The position numbers and the translations under genes were made by a program. The notes beneath the pieces were generated by a model. The model did not search any database. It worked only from the letters and a program-made list of their open reading frames with translations, and was not told where the DNA came from. Shown here one piece after another: positions 15,826-24,180 of a DNA stretch of 64,000 bases. The DNA lies in the NCBI RefSeq assembly GCF_030067815.1, contig NZ_CP125968.1, forward strand, positions 3,526,001 to 3,590,000. The letters are read 5' to 3'. Origin of the DNA: Sporosarcina thermotolerans (GTDB lineage Bacteria > Bacillota > Bacilli > Bacillales_A > Planococcaceae). Numbering within the stretch: position 1 is the stretch's first letter; each line of letters opens with the position of its first letter.

Positions 15826-16454
15826 CTCCTGTATTTCAAATCGTGTTTACAAATTCATAATACAAGGGCATTCTAAATTACTTCTTATAAAATTCTTAAA
15901 TAATTATTAAATCTTAGTATCAACTGAAACTTTTATTACCATTGCCAGTTTCTATCCCGATATAATAATGGAATTGAATTGTGGTTCTTGGCTATTATGT
16001 ATGTAAGTTACGTAGATTTGAAGTTGGAAAGAAACTAATTATTTCACTGTTGTGGATAAACGGTTTGACAAAAGGTGAAAATTGAAAATGCGAGTTCCGT
16101 TCCTAAGTTGAATCATAATAAGGGATTTGAATTGGGTGACATATTTCTTCTTTATTCATTTTTCTAATTTATATAATTGTTGCTTCTTTCTCTTGCTTAT
16201 CTCTTAATTTTTTTCCCTCGTAGGTAAAATCTATTTAATGTTGATAGAATGCTCAATACAATTCAGGGTGGAAAAAGGGGGGCTTAGAGCTGCAAGGATT
16301 TGGGGTAGGTGTGGGAGTGAGATTGGGTGGATACCGACTTTTTGCAGATGAATAGCTTTTATTTCATGGATACTTTCAACTTCCCTAATGGAGATTGGTT
16401 GGTTTCCTGAATGGAGAAAAGGGGACAGAGAGAAGAATTGAAGCATCCAATGTC
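15826..16454. other. Non-coding stretch upstream of the TCS/ABC operon
   Basis: AT-rich. It presumably carries the promoter of the minus-strand operon, but I cannot single out a convincing -35/-10 pair. No gene seen; a 75-codon frame at 16231-16458 has no ribosome binding site. Confidence 0.5.
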
Positions 16455-16860
16455 CCAAGGGTCTTCACAAATGGATATTTAGACATGATCGTAATTGGTA
16501 TGAAAAGGTTACGCCAAGAAACAAACCAGAAAAAGGAGTGCGGATTTCATTGATTGGGAACAATGGGATATGGAATGTCTGACACTTGCAAAGAAGGCTA
16601 TAGAAACAATCCTTCAAAGAGATGGAAAGCCCATTAGAGTAACTACTAGAAGTGTTAAAGACACACTGGGGTTTGGGAACTGGTTTAATAATAAGAAGCT
16701 GAAAAATACCAATAATTTTTTGCTTGAAGCAAAAGAGGATATAGATTGCTTTCGTATCGGGTATAAGAAAGAGAAAGTGGGCCATTAATGCGATGATAAG
16801 CAAAGGAGAGTCAATAACACCGTATAAAATTCTTGAATTTAACCAAGCATTTGTAGATTT
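16455..16860 (+). pseudogene. Tn7-type TnsD/TniQ-like gene fragment
   Basis: Shifting frames give RHDRNWYEKVTPRNKPEKG, DWEQWDMECLTLAKKAIETI, RDGKPIRVTTRSVKDTLGFG, FLLEAKEDIDCFRI and KWAINAMISKGESITPYKI. The HDRxWY, DWxxxD and GKPIRVT...LG pattern is that of the C-terminal domain of TnsD, which chooses the insertion site of Tn7-like transposons. At TPYKI it changes into unrelated codons ending DDYEWDE, while the missing tail sits 5 kb away at 11340. No TnsA, B or C gene is in the window. A relic. Confidence 0.6.
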
Positions 16861-16923
16861 AAAAAAGATTGTTGAAAGATACGGCGATAAAGAAAATGAT
16901 GACTATGAGTGGGATGAATGAAT

Positions 16924-17001
16924 TTGTATGTATACTTCTAGTGCCACCTGCCGAACTGCTTGTCATACGTCAGATTCAAAATCGATGCGAAAAGAGGAGA
17001 A
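16924..17001 (+). repeat. Dispersed repeat B, copy 3
   Basis: Near-identical to 5166-5245 over about 75 nt, from TGTATGTATACTTCTAGTGC to AATCGATGCGAAAAGAGGAG. Confidence 0.8.
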
Positions 17002-17144
17002 AAAACCTTCTGGACAATCAGTAAGCTCTTCTCTTTTTCATCATTAGGTTAATAGAGTCCGCCCGAATTTAGACACTCAATCCGTCAGAATTGGGACAGG
17101 TAATATAGGTAGCATTGGACATTAAGCAGCGGCATAATGAGTTG

Positions 17145-17187
17145 ACTTGGTTTCCAGGACAATTCAGAATTCAATGAGAACCTGGAT
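17145..17187 (+). repeat. Palindromic repeat copy 14
   Basis: ACTTGGTTTCCAGGACAATT then CAGAATTCAATGAGAACCTG; the left arm has several substitutions. Flanks the second DUF3990 module. Confidence 0.8.
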
Positions 17188-17206
17188 ATGCTAAATCTTG
17201 GATTTA

Positions 17207-17256
17207 AAAAAGGAAAGGAGATATAACCAATTTTAACATGGTCTCTCCTTTCCTAT
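17207..17256 (-). terminator. Terminator of the second DUF3990 module
   Basis: GGAAAGGAGA / TCTCCTTTCC stem followed by T6 on the minus strand; duplicate of 3518-3566. Confidence 0.8.
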
Positions 17257-17504
17257 TGATAAAAATGTTTTTCCAATGCTTCATAATCATTTTGATCAGT
17301 TAATATGCTGATTGCCCAATTATAGGGGGATTCATGAAAACCCATTTTATCTTTACTTAAAGAATCCTCCACGTCAGAGTCTTTAATTATTCTCATCGCT
17401 TCTTCTTTGCTTTTACCAAACTCATTTATCAATTCCGTAGTGATATGCTGAACCATTAAATCAACTTCATAGCGAAGTCTGCTTGTATTATTTGTATTTA
17501 ACAT
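17253..17504 (-). CDS. 83-aa partner protein of the DUF3990 module (copy 2)
   Basis: Same length and about 90 percent identical to the protein at 3563; differences include SR for NK at 8-9, KDSD for IDSH, S for I before KDK, M for L and I for L. The ribosome binding site GGAGGTGATAAA is kept. The gene is intact although its DUF3990 partner is reduced to a stub. Retention of the putative antitoxin without a toxin could be a way to neutralise the toxin encoded at 3.8 kb, but drift is equally possible. Confidence 0.72.
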   Translation of the reverse strand: MLNTNNTSRLRYEVDLMVQHITTELINEFGKSKEEAMRIIKDSDVEDSLSKDKMGFHESPYNWAISILTDQNDYEALEKHFYQ

Positions 17505-17610
17505 TTTATCACCTCCAATAGTTCTAAATGCTGTGCAGCTTCATCCGTTAATACTGCTAACTGATTCTTCTTATTATATGCTTTTATATCCTTAAAATTC
17601 GTTGATATCC
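17498..17610 (-). pseudogene. C-terminal stub of a DUF3990 gene
   Basis: The last 30 or so codons (FKDIKAYNKKNQLAVLTDEA then QHLELLE) match 3808-3912. At about 17607 the sequence jumps straight to the 5' untranslated region seen at 4370, so roughly 460 nt of the gene body have been deleted while both flanks remain. Confidence 0.75.
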
Positions 17611-17707
17611 AATCCAGTTTTCTAAATTATATCATAGATTTCTGAATATTCCATTCCCCTTCTCCATTTCCGCAACTAATTAACCGGACGACCTGCAAGC
17701 TAAAAGC

Positions 17708-17753
17708 GGTACCGGGTTCTGGAACAATTCCGAATTCAATGAGTACCTGGTAC
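17708..17753 (+). repeat. Palindromic repeat copy 15
   Basis: GGTACCGGGTTCTGGAACAA then TTCCGAATTCAATGAGTACC and TGGTAC. The 40 nt before it equal those before copy 4. Confidence 0.88.
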
Positions 17754-17911
17754 TCGAGGTAATTTGACAAATTGCTCAGTTTTCAATTGCGAAATACACC
17801 AGGTGGTAAACAATATTTAAAATAGCTTTAAAAAATCAAATGACTCTGACGATAGTTTGGTAGAATGAAGTATACAACAAATGAACTGAGTTCTATGGGA
17901 GGATTAAATAA

Positions 17912-18508
17912 ATGTTTAAAGAAGAAAAAAAGAAGCTACTTATTGTATGTGATAACAAAACGAAGGTATATGCAAATCTATTATCTCAGCTTATTAGTGC
18001 CAAAGATGATAGTGAAAACGAAGTTATTGGAAGTAAGGATGGTTCTGTTATAGCCAGTGTTTGGGAGGAAAAGCACTTTCTTGCGAATGAGGCGAATATC
18101 TCTTCTGACCAGAATATTTTATTTATTGGTAGTAGCAAATCTGCAAAATCAGTAATTCCGAATGTCTCAGAGAAATTCAATGAGCATGGAATTCATTATG
18201 GATGGCTTGGGAATCAGGGTGTAATTTATATTGAAGATAGATTACTCAAAAAGGAAGAGTATGACAGTTTCACTACTTTTTGTGAACAGCAACAAAGAGA
18301 ATTTAAAGAAAAAGTAGAGCTCAACCTATTACACGCAACCCCAAATATAGTGAAAGGCTTCGCCTTATTATTACCTTATGTATACCCAGTTGCCATTTTC
18401 AGTATTGTATCAAGCATGAAGGCAAAGAAAAAAATAATGAAACAACAATACCACACTGGCGTGTACCATTTCTATATGAATGCATTAACTCCATTTTTGG
18501 AGGATTAA
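17912..18508 (+). CDS. Unknown protein with Rossmann-like N-terminal half (first gene of a three-gene operon)
   Basis: 198 residues from ATG behind GGGAGGATTAAATAA. The N-terminal part (KKLLIVCDNKTKVYANLLSQ; EVIGSKDGSVIASVWEEKHF; ISSDQNILFIGSSKSAKSVI; HGIHYGWLGNQGVIYIED) alternates beta and alpha elements like a small Rossmann or TIR-like fold (inference). A hydrophobic segment follows near residues 150-170 (GFALLLPYVYPVAIFSIVSS), so it may sit at the membrane. It is 3 nt upstream of the next gene and palindromic repeat 15 lies upstream. I do not recognise a named family. Confidence 0.6.
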   Translation: MFKEEKKKLLIVCDNKTKVYANLLSQLISAKDDSENEVIGSKDGSVIASVWEEKHFLANEANISSDQNILFIGSSKSAKSVIPNVSEKFNEHGIHYGWLGNQGVIYIEDRLLKKEEYDSFTTFCEQQQREFKEKVELNLLHATPNIVKGFALLLPYVYPVAIFSIVSSMKAKKKIMKQQYHTGVYHFYMNALTPFLED

Positions 18509-18511
18509 TAC

Positions 18512-19606
18512 ATGGATTCTTTTAAAAAGGGATACGACTTCTTTGGGAAAAATGCCTCAGCGTTTGTAGGCGCTCATGCTGGCAATGAATATATTTCTTC
18601 AATTAGTAGTGAAATTGAAAAATTTCAATCGGAAATCAATCGGTTCCAAGGCTTTGAAACAAACACCTCCAATTTACAAGGCGATGTCGCAGAATTTTGG
18701 CATTCAGGTACGCATAATATTGATGCCGTTTTAAAAGGAAAATCGGTCCGAACAACAGTGGATAGAAGTCATGATTTTGCATCCGCTGACGTTATCGATA
18801 GTAATGGAACCGAATATGGTTTGAAATACTACCAGACTGGGATAAAGAGTGCTAAAGCCCAAGCTGAAAGTATCTTTGAACGGTATGTCAAATACAAAGT
18901 TAGGTCGCTCAATGTAGGCAAGCCATTTGATTCATTAGAGGAGTTTATGAAAGTACGAGGTTACGATGACATACAACTCCTAAATGACCCTATATATTCT
19001 GGGCAAGTACGGGTCATTCCAAAGGATCAAATGCAAGAAGCAATTAACTGGCTTGAGAGTAAAATCGCTAAGGAAAGCATCATCAGACCTGACCAAGTTA
19101 AACGGTATGAAGATACGTTAAAGATGTTAAAAGATAAAATAGAAACACCGCAAGGAACAGAATCCACCCCTCTCTCAAGAGAAGAGTCAGAATTACTTGC
19201 GCGGTTAGCCAAAAAAGGTGAATTTGACTCTGGCGAACACGGTTTTGCTACAGAAGAACTCGTAAAATACAAATATGTTATGGAGCAAGCTTTTAAAGCA
19301 GGCCTAACTGCAGCAACTATATCCATCGTCTTAAAGGCCGCCCCAGAAATATATAGAGCAATCGACTACTTAATTAAAACTGGAGAACTAGATGAAAAAC
19401 AATTTCAAAAAATAGGGTTTGCTGCTTTGGAAGGTGGATCAGAAGGGTTCGTTCGTGGTACAATCTCTGCCGCACTGACAACTGCCTGTAAAGCAGGATT
19501 ATGGGGCGAAGCATTAAAATCTGTCAATCCCGCTGTAATTGGTGTTGTCACAGTAATAGTTTTAGATGTGATGAAGAATTCATTTTTAGTCGCCAACAAA
19601 AAATGA
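18512..19606 (+). CDS. Unknown 364-aa protein (second gene of the operon)
   Basis: Starts at ATG 18512 behind TTGGAGGATTAATAC. Residues 1-60 are helical with a coiled-coil look (ISSISSEIEKFQSEINRFQG). Residues 60-120 hold a conserved-looking block: LQGDVAEFWHSGTHNIDAVL, VDRSHDFASADVID, GTEYGLKYYQTG. A charged helix-rich middle and a C-terminal hydrophobic part (AGLTAATISIVLKAAPEIYR; GFVRGTISAALTTACKAGLW; NPAVIGVVTVIVLDVM) follow. The His-rich block could be a nuclease-like or metal-binding site, but I cannot assign it. Its stop overlaps the start of the third gene (ATGA). Confidence 0.6.
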   Translation: MDSFKKGYDFFGKNASAFVGAHAGNEYISSISSEIEKFQSEINRFQGFETNTSNLQGDVAEFWHSGTHNIDAVLKGKSVRTTVDRSHDFASADVIDSNGTEYGLKYYQTGIKSAKAQAESIFERYVKYKVRSLNVGKPFDSLEEFMKVRGYDDIQLLNDPIYSGQVRVIPKDQMQEAINWLESKIAKESIIRPDQVKRYEDTLKMLKDKIETPQGTESTPLSREESELLARLAKKGEFDSGEHGFATEELVKYKYVMEQAFKAGLTAATISIVLKAAPEIYRAIDYLIKTGELDEKQFQKIGFAALEGGSEGFVRGTISAALTTACKAGLWGEALKSVNPAVIGVVTVIVLDVMKNSFLVANKK

Positions 19607-20031
19607 CAAGAGGAGAACTCATTGACAACTTGGTTAGGGGCATGTATGTATCTGCAGGTTCTCTAATTGTTGGGGGCATTACTCAAAGTTTTATTGCAAT
19701 CCCAGTATTCGGATTTATGTTAGGGAGTTTTATCGGATCCAGCATCGGATCTTTTGCTTATACCGCTTCATATAAAACGTATATCTCATTCTGTATTGAT
19801 TCTGGATTCACCATGTTTGGTATCGTCGACCAAGATTATCAGATGCCACATGAGTTACTAAATGAGATTGGATTATCTACGTTTGAATACGAACAAACGC
19901 AATTAGAATTATTTGAAACTTCTACTTTTGAATTTCACACCTTTGAATATGAACAATTTGCCTACGAAACTCTTGGGATTACATTATTACGAAGAGGCGT
20001 CATTGGTGTGAACCAAGTAGGATACTTATAA
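19603..20031 (+). CDS. Unknown 142-aa protein with glycine-zipper helix and Phe/Glu/Tyr repeats (third gene)
   Basis: The start ATG overlaps the previous stop (ATGA). After MTRGELIDNLVRGMYVSAGS comes a glycine-rich hydrophobic segment (IVGGITQSFIAIPVFGFML then GSFIGSSIGSFAYTASYKT) of the kind that inserts into membranes. The C-terminal third repeats an aromatic-acidic pattern: STFEYEQTQLELFETSTFEF then HTFEYEQFAYETLG, ending in RRGVIGVNQVGYL. The C terminus is strikingly regular (FEYEQ twice). No family name is known to me. Together with the two upstream genes it makes a compact, tightly coupled unit. Confidence 0.6.
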   Translation: MTRGELIDNLVRGMYVSAGSLIVGGITQSFIAIPVFGFMLGSFIGSSIGSFAYTASYKTYISFCIDSGFTMFGIVDQDYQMPHELLNEIGLSTFEYEQTQLELFETSTFEFHTFEYEQFAYETLGITLLRRGVIGVNQVGYL

Positions 20032-20391
20032 AAAGTATGATTTACACACATTACAATTAAGGAAATTGAAAAATGGATTGCCTCCCTGTCAATTCATCTC
20101 TTGATATTCATAAACTGTTGTCATAAATAAATTACATTTCCTTGCGATCAAAGATATTTTAAATTCTACATTTATACAATTATAGTGAATAAACTGAATT
20201 CAACCATGTACAGGTACCTTAACAAACGGAGCATTCAAACAAACGCAGCTCGCAACAAAAACACCCCAACTACAATCACCATGACTGTAGTAAGGGCGCA
20301 AATTGATATACCCCATCCAATTTAGAGTGCAAGGTTCCTGGGCAACTCGGAATTCAACAAGAACCTTGCAACCTAAATTCCTTCCAACCTC
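20032..20391. other. Intergenic, holds palindromic repeat 16
   Basis: AT-rich, no gene. A short inverted repeat ACTACAATC/GACTGTAGT lies at 20268-20291. Confidence 0.5.
20328..20370 (+). repeat. Palindromic repeat copy 16 (compensated arms)
   Basis: Arms TGCAAGGTTC and GAACCTTGCA differ from the consensus but remain perfectly complementary; centre CTGGGCAACTCGGAATTC. Confidence 0.85.
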
Positions 20392-20517
20392 CTATAACCT
20401 AACCTGCTCACGTGCTCCCCTTCGTACATAGCCGCAACGACTACATGAACTAGAATAGTAACCAATGCGATGATACCCCGTTAGCTTACACACCAATCTC
20501 CCGAATAATTTTCTCAT
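20392..20517 (-). CDS. 41-aa basic protein with Cys pair
   Basis: A short gene with an excellent ribosome binding site (GTGAGGAGAAAGCTT before ATG). The product MRKLFGRLVCKLTGYHRIGY continues YSSSCSRCGYVRRGAREQVR and ends with L. Cys10, His16 and the CSRC pair could bind a zinc ion. Similar tiny 'RxxCxLTGYH ... CxRCGY' proteins occur in Bacillales genomes without known function. It lies just beyond the LCP gene, on the same strand and downstream of it, separated by about 80 nt. Confidence 0.55.
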   Translation of the reverse strand: MRKLFGRLVCKLTGYHRIGYYSSSCSRCGYVRRGAREQVRL

Positions 20518-20600
20518 AAGCTTTCTCCTCACATTATTATTCTTTTAACCGGTTCCACCTTTATGTCATTTATAGTAGTACCTAAAGTACAAGTCACGCT

Positions 20601-21562
20601 TTACTGCTCCCCAGCTTCCTCTTCGATTTCTTCATTGAAATTGGGTGATAGGAACTCCTGCAGCGCCTGTTTATTTTTCTCAAAATCAATACTAAGAACA
20701 GCTCCTGCTGCCACGCGTTTATGCTCATAGGAATCTTCAAGTGGGATCCGTAATGTCTGCATTTCGGATTTCCCGCGAAATATTCCCTCCCCGATTTGGA
20801 AGATTTTTTTCTTGCTCATATTCGTGTCGATATAAGGGTCTGCCATGCCAAGTATCTTCGGGAAATTTACAAGTGTATGCATGCCGACAGCCTGTTCCTT
20901 CACTCTTGATATGACTTCTTGTTGCCTTTTCACACGACCAAAGTCATTTTGATTGTCATTACGGAAACGGACATATCCTAATAACTCATCCCCATGTAAA
21001 AGTTGTTTACCAGGTTGAATTTTGCCCCCCTATAAGGAATCGACTGGGATACGTCGATTTCTATCCCGTCAGGAGCAACGACATCCATTATCTTTGAAAA
21101 GCCGGATAAGTTGACGGTTGCGTAGTATTGAATGTCGATGTCAAAGTTTTGCTTTAATGTTTCCCGGACAAGCTCCGGTCCGCCGAAAGCGAATGCGGCA
21201 TTTATCTTTTGTTTTCCGTGTTCCGGTATATCGACGTATGTGTCGCGCATGATGGATACTAACTTCAAATCATTTTTTGACTGATTATAATGAAGGATCA
21301 TTAACGCATCCGATCTTCCGACTTCATTATCACGGGCGTCGCTTCCTACCAAAAGAATATTCAAGACATCATCATCTTCCGACTTCACACCTTCGAATGG
21401 CTTAAATGTTGTTTGGGGCACTAACAATTCAATCTGGGCAAAATCTTCAGTCGCGACAGCTAATCCGCTCTTATACTGGACATGCCAATATAATGCGCCA
21501 GACGCAATAATAGCTAAAAATACCAGAGAAAAAATTATCAGTATTTTTAAGCCCCTTTTCAT
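20601..21562 (-). pseudogene. LytR-CpsA-Psr (LCP) family protein, one frameshift
   Basis: Starts at ATG 21562 after GGGGGGAGGAGGCCATTC. An N-terminal membrane anchor (ILIIFSLVFLAIIASGALYW) is followed by the LCP domain: ILLVGSDARD, RSDALMILHYN, MRDTYVDIPEHGKQKINAAF and FGRVKRQQEVI. The frame breaks at a G6 run (about 21025-21030); restoring a seventh G yields YRGGKIQPGKQLLHGDELLG and joins the second part. Repaired length is about 320 residues. LCP proteins transfer lipid-linked polymers (teichoic acids, capsules) to peptidoglycan. It could attach the EPS of this locus or a wall polymer; its nearest neighbour is the lasso cluster, an unrelated process. Confidence 0.8.
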
Positions 21563-21593
21563 GAATGGCCTCCTCCCCCCGTTTTTTTATTCA

Positions 21594-23406
21594 TTAAGCA
21601 ATGGTTTGCATTTGGATATCAAGTAAGTTTCCAAATACCCCCTCCTTTTCTTTCGCCAATCGGTTATAATCACCGGTTTGAATGATTTCTCCAGCGTCCA
21701 TTACCACTATTTGATCCGCATTACGAATCGTTGATAAGCGGTGGGCAATTACGATAATCGTCATCTTTCCTTTTAACCTTTCGATTGCCTCCTGGATTTT
21801 CGCTTCATTTTCCACATCCAATGCACTCGTCGCTTCATCTAATATGAGAATAGATGGTTGCCGTAAAATAGCCCGGGCCAATACAAGACGCTGCCTTTCC
21901 CCACCGGACAGTCGGATTCCCCGGTCTCCTATACGTGTATCAAGACCTTGCGGAAGCTTTCTTATGAATTCCGCTGCTGCCGCAAATTCTAAGGCCTCCC
22001 AAATCCTATCTTCTGTTGCATCCGGGTCAATGATCAGCAAATTCTCCCTAACCGTTGCGTTGAACAAAAATGGGTCCTGCGGAATATAACTGATTGATCT
22101 CCTCAACGAAGTTACATTCTCATTTGTGAGCGGTTCATTATCAATAGTTACCATCCCTCGATCCGCTTTGTTTAGGCCCATTAGCAAGTCAATTAATGTA
22201 CTCTTTCCAGCCCCAGATGCCCCTACTATCGCGGTCATCCGATTAAATGGAATATGCACATCCACTTTCCGGAGCGCATACGTATCCTTTTGCGAATCAT
22301 ATTTAAAGTGAACATTCAGGCAATTCAATCCAAATTTCATCACTATCGGCTTCACATCGTTAACTTCCAGACTTTGCAACTCCCTTGAATCCGCACATTC
22401 ATTTTGCAAATCCAGTAGTGCTTTTAGTGATGGCATCGTGGATCCAAGTTGCTCCAGATTGGATTGAATGCCTGTAATCCTTGGCCATAGCTTGGCGAAA
22501 ATAATGACGACCAACATGACTTGCGCCGTTTGAGCTTGCACCATTTCAATCGAAAAGAATATAAAAGCGGCAATGAGTATAGCTGAAACCATTTTAAAGA
22601 GCATTTGTGAGGTCGAATTGACAGTCACTAATTTGATTCGATTTTTCTCCATCTTTTCGGTAAGTGAGAAAAACTTCCGTAAATGGTTTTCCTCCAACGA
22701 ATTACTTTTGATATCCTTCATCCCATTCAAGTGATCCGTGACGTCCGCCATGTATGTCTCCGTCAACCCAAATGTTTCTTTACCTAACGAATGGGATTTT
22801 CGTATAAACTTTTTCGAAAAAAGAATAAGTATGAGTCCGAAAAACAATATGAAACTTGTCATCTTTACAGATAGATAAAACGCTATCGCGATTTGAATGA
22901 AAGTAAGAATAATCGAAGACATAAACTGCAGAAATAAATAAATGCCTGCACTAACGTTATACATTTCATTCGTCATTATATTAATAATGTCGGATTTCCT
23001 CTTCTTAAGGTAAAATCCCCAATTCGCATGAAGCAAACCCTTATACGTATCCTCTTTTAGTTTTCGAATGAACCCTTGTTGGATTTTAGCGCCTAAAATT
23101 GTTTGACTACGTTTGAATACACCTTGTCCAACCATCAAAAGGACGTAGATTCCCAATATGATCAGTAGGCTAGCCGTTTTCGGATTCCCGTAAACACGTC
23201 CGTCATCCAATTTAAAAACGAAAGACCGTCCGTATTTAGATCCATAATTCCTGTCAATCCAATTAAAGGAATCACCAAAAAAATACTTGCACTATCTATA
23301 GGCCGATTAACATCATACAAATCAGATTGATATATAGTATTTTTCCAGAGTAGCCATGTATTTGCTTTGTAAAGTGCAAGAAATGCTTCAAGACCAAATC
23401 CTCCAT
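21594..23406 (-). pseudogene. Lasso peptide ABC exporter (D protein), two frameshifts near the N terminus
   Basis: The start is ATG 23406 (MEDLVLKHFLHFTKQIHGYS), overlapping the end of the B2 gene by a few bases. Shifts near 23297 and 23190 must be repaired to join the first helices (YINLICMMLIGL; IFLVIPLIGLTGIM) to the long open frame. That frame carries the remaining membrane helices and an intact ATPase: Walker A GASGAGKST, signature LSGGERQRLVLARA, Walker B ILILDEATSALD, H-loop IVIAHRLSTI. Total is about 604 residues, typical of a half-size exporter. It is the last gene of the lasso operon and should export the mature peptide and confer self-immunity. Confidence 0.82.
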
Positions 23407-23420
23407 TCGACAGCCGTGTT

Positions 23421-23876
23421 TCAATGTTTCATTTCTTTAGCAAACTTCGCAACAACCGTGAACCTGTCCATCACTTCAGCACCCGATACATAATAGGGAC
23501 CACTACGTAACCAAGCATGCGCGACCATTTTTCCATCCGTGTCTTTTGCGGTACCTAAGTAAAGGGTGCTACTGATATTTCGTTTCTCAAGCATTTTCAT
23601 CCCGGCAATCGCTTTGACAAGACATTGGCTTTCCCACAATGTATAGCGGCTCATGAGATGAATGGCTTTCGATACTCGTGCCAACTCTGCATTATTTGAA
23701 GCAGTAGGAGAAAAAGAGGTCTCTTTCATTTCATCACCAAGGCCGGAAGCCACTTTTGAAAACGGAATGCTCTTCAAATACCGCCCTCTTGCCAATTGCA
23801 AGTACGCCTCCAACAGAAGCATTTTGCTCTCCCAATTTAATCTCAAAAACGTACGGACGCGTTTTAATATACGCAT
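23421..23876 (-). CDS. Lasso peptide leader protease (B2, transglutaminase-like)
   Basis: 151 residues; start ATG 23876, 14 nt after the B1 stop. The transglutaminase-like catalytic residues are visible: Cys in WESQCLVKAIAGMKML, His in KMVAHAWLRSGPYYV, and a downstream Asp in AEVMDRF. B2 removes the leader from the precursor once B1 has delivered it. The protein is cytosolic and has the size typical of split B2 proteins of Firmicutes. All key residues are intact. Confidence 0.9.
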   Translation of the reverse strand: MRILKRVRTFLRLNWESKMLLLEAYLQLARGRYLKSIPFSKVASGLGDEMKETSFSPTASNNAELARVSKAIHLMSRYTLWESQCLVKAIAGMKMLEKRNISSTLYLGTAKDTDGKMVAHAWLRSGPYYVSGAEVMDRFTVVAKFAKEMKH

Positions 23877-23889
23877 TGTGGCCCTCCAC

Positions 23890-24180
23890 CTAATTCGCGA
23901 TTATCAAGCCTTCTCCAAGCAATTGCTTCAAAAAGGCACTAACTTGTGCTTCACACTCCGATTGTTCAACGTCATAGTTTGATAATAGGTTTTCAATCAA
24001 TTTCTCAAATGATATAGGCTCACCCATTAGATCCCAAATCACTCCGCCTAAATTTCCAAGATTATAATATTTCCCGCTTTCAATACTTAACATCACTGTT
24101 TCCCCATCCATATCACTAACAATATTTCCTTGATTTCGATTAAATACTGAATTCTTTAACTCTATCTGTGTTTTGATCAT
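23890..24180 (-). CDS. Lasso peptide leader-binding protein (B1, PqqD-like)
   Basis: 96 residues with the PqqD/RRE fold pattern: VMLSIESGKYYNLGNLGGVI then WDLMGEPISFEKLIENLL, and a C-terminal helix ending LLGEGLIIAN. B1 binds the precursor leader (the PxL motif) and presents it to B2. It overlaps the kinase gene by about 40 nt, so the two are coupled. Separate B1 and B2 genes are the rule in Firmicute lasso clusters. Confidence 0.9.
   Translation of the reverse strand: MIKTQIELKNSVFNRNQGNIVSDMDGETVMLSIESGKYYNLGNLGGVIWDLMGEPISFEKLIENLLSNYDVEQSECEAQVSAFLKQLLGEGLIIAN

Noticed and set aside
16231..16458. 75-aa minus-strand protein
   Set aside because: No ribosome binding site and atypical composition.
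1482..20370. CRISPR array made of the 47-nt repeats
   Set aside because: Spacing varies from about 50 nt to several kb, the spaces hold genes, and no cas genes are present.
1..20600. Classical integron
   Set aside because: No tyrosine-recombinase integrase gene, genes on both strands, and no attC core-site (GTTRRRY) pattern recognised. Kept only as an analogy.
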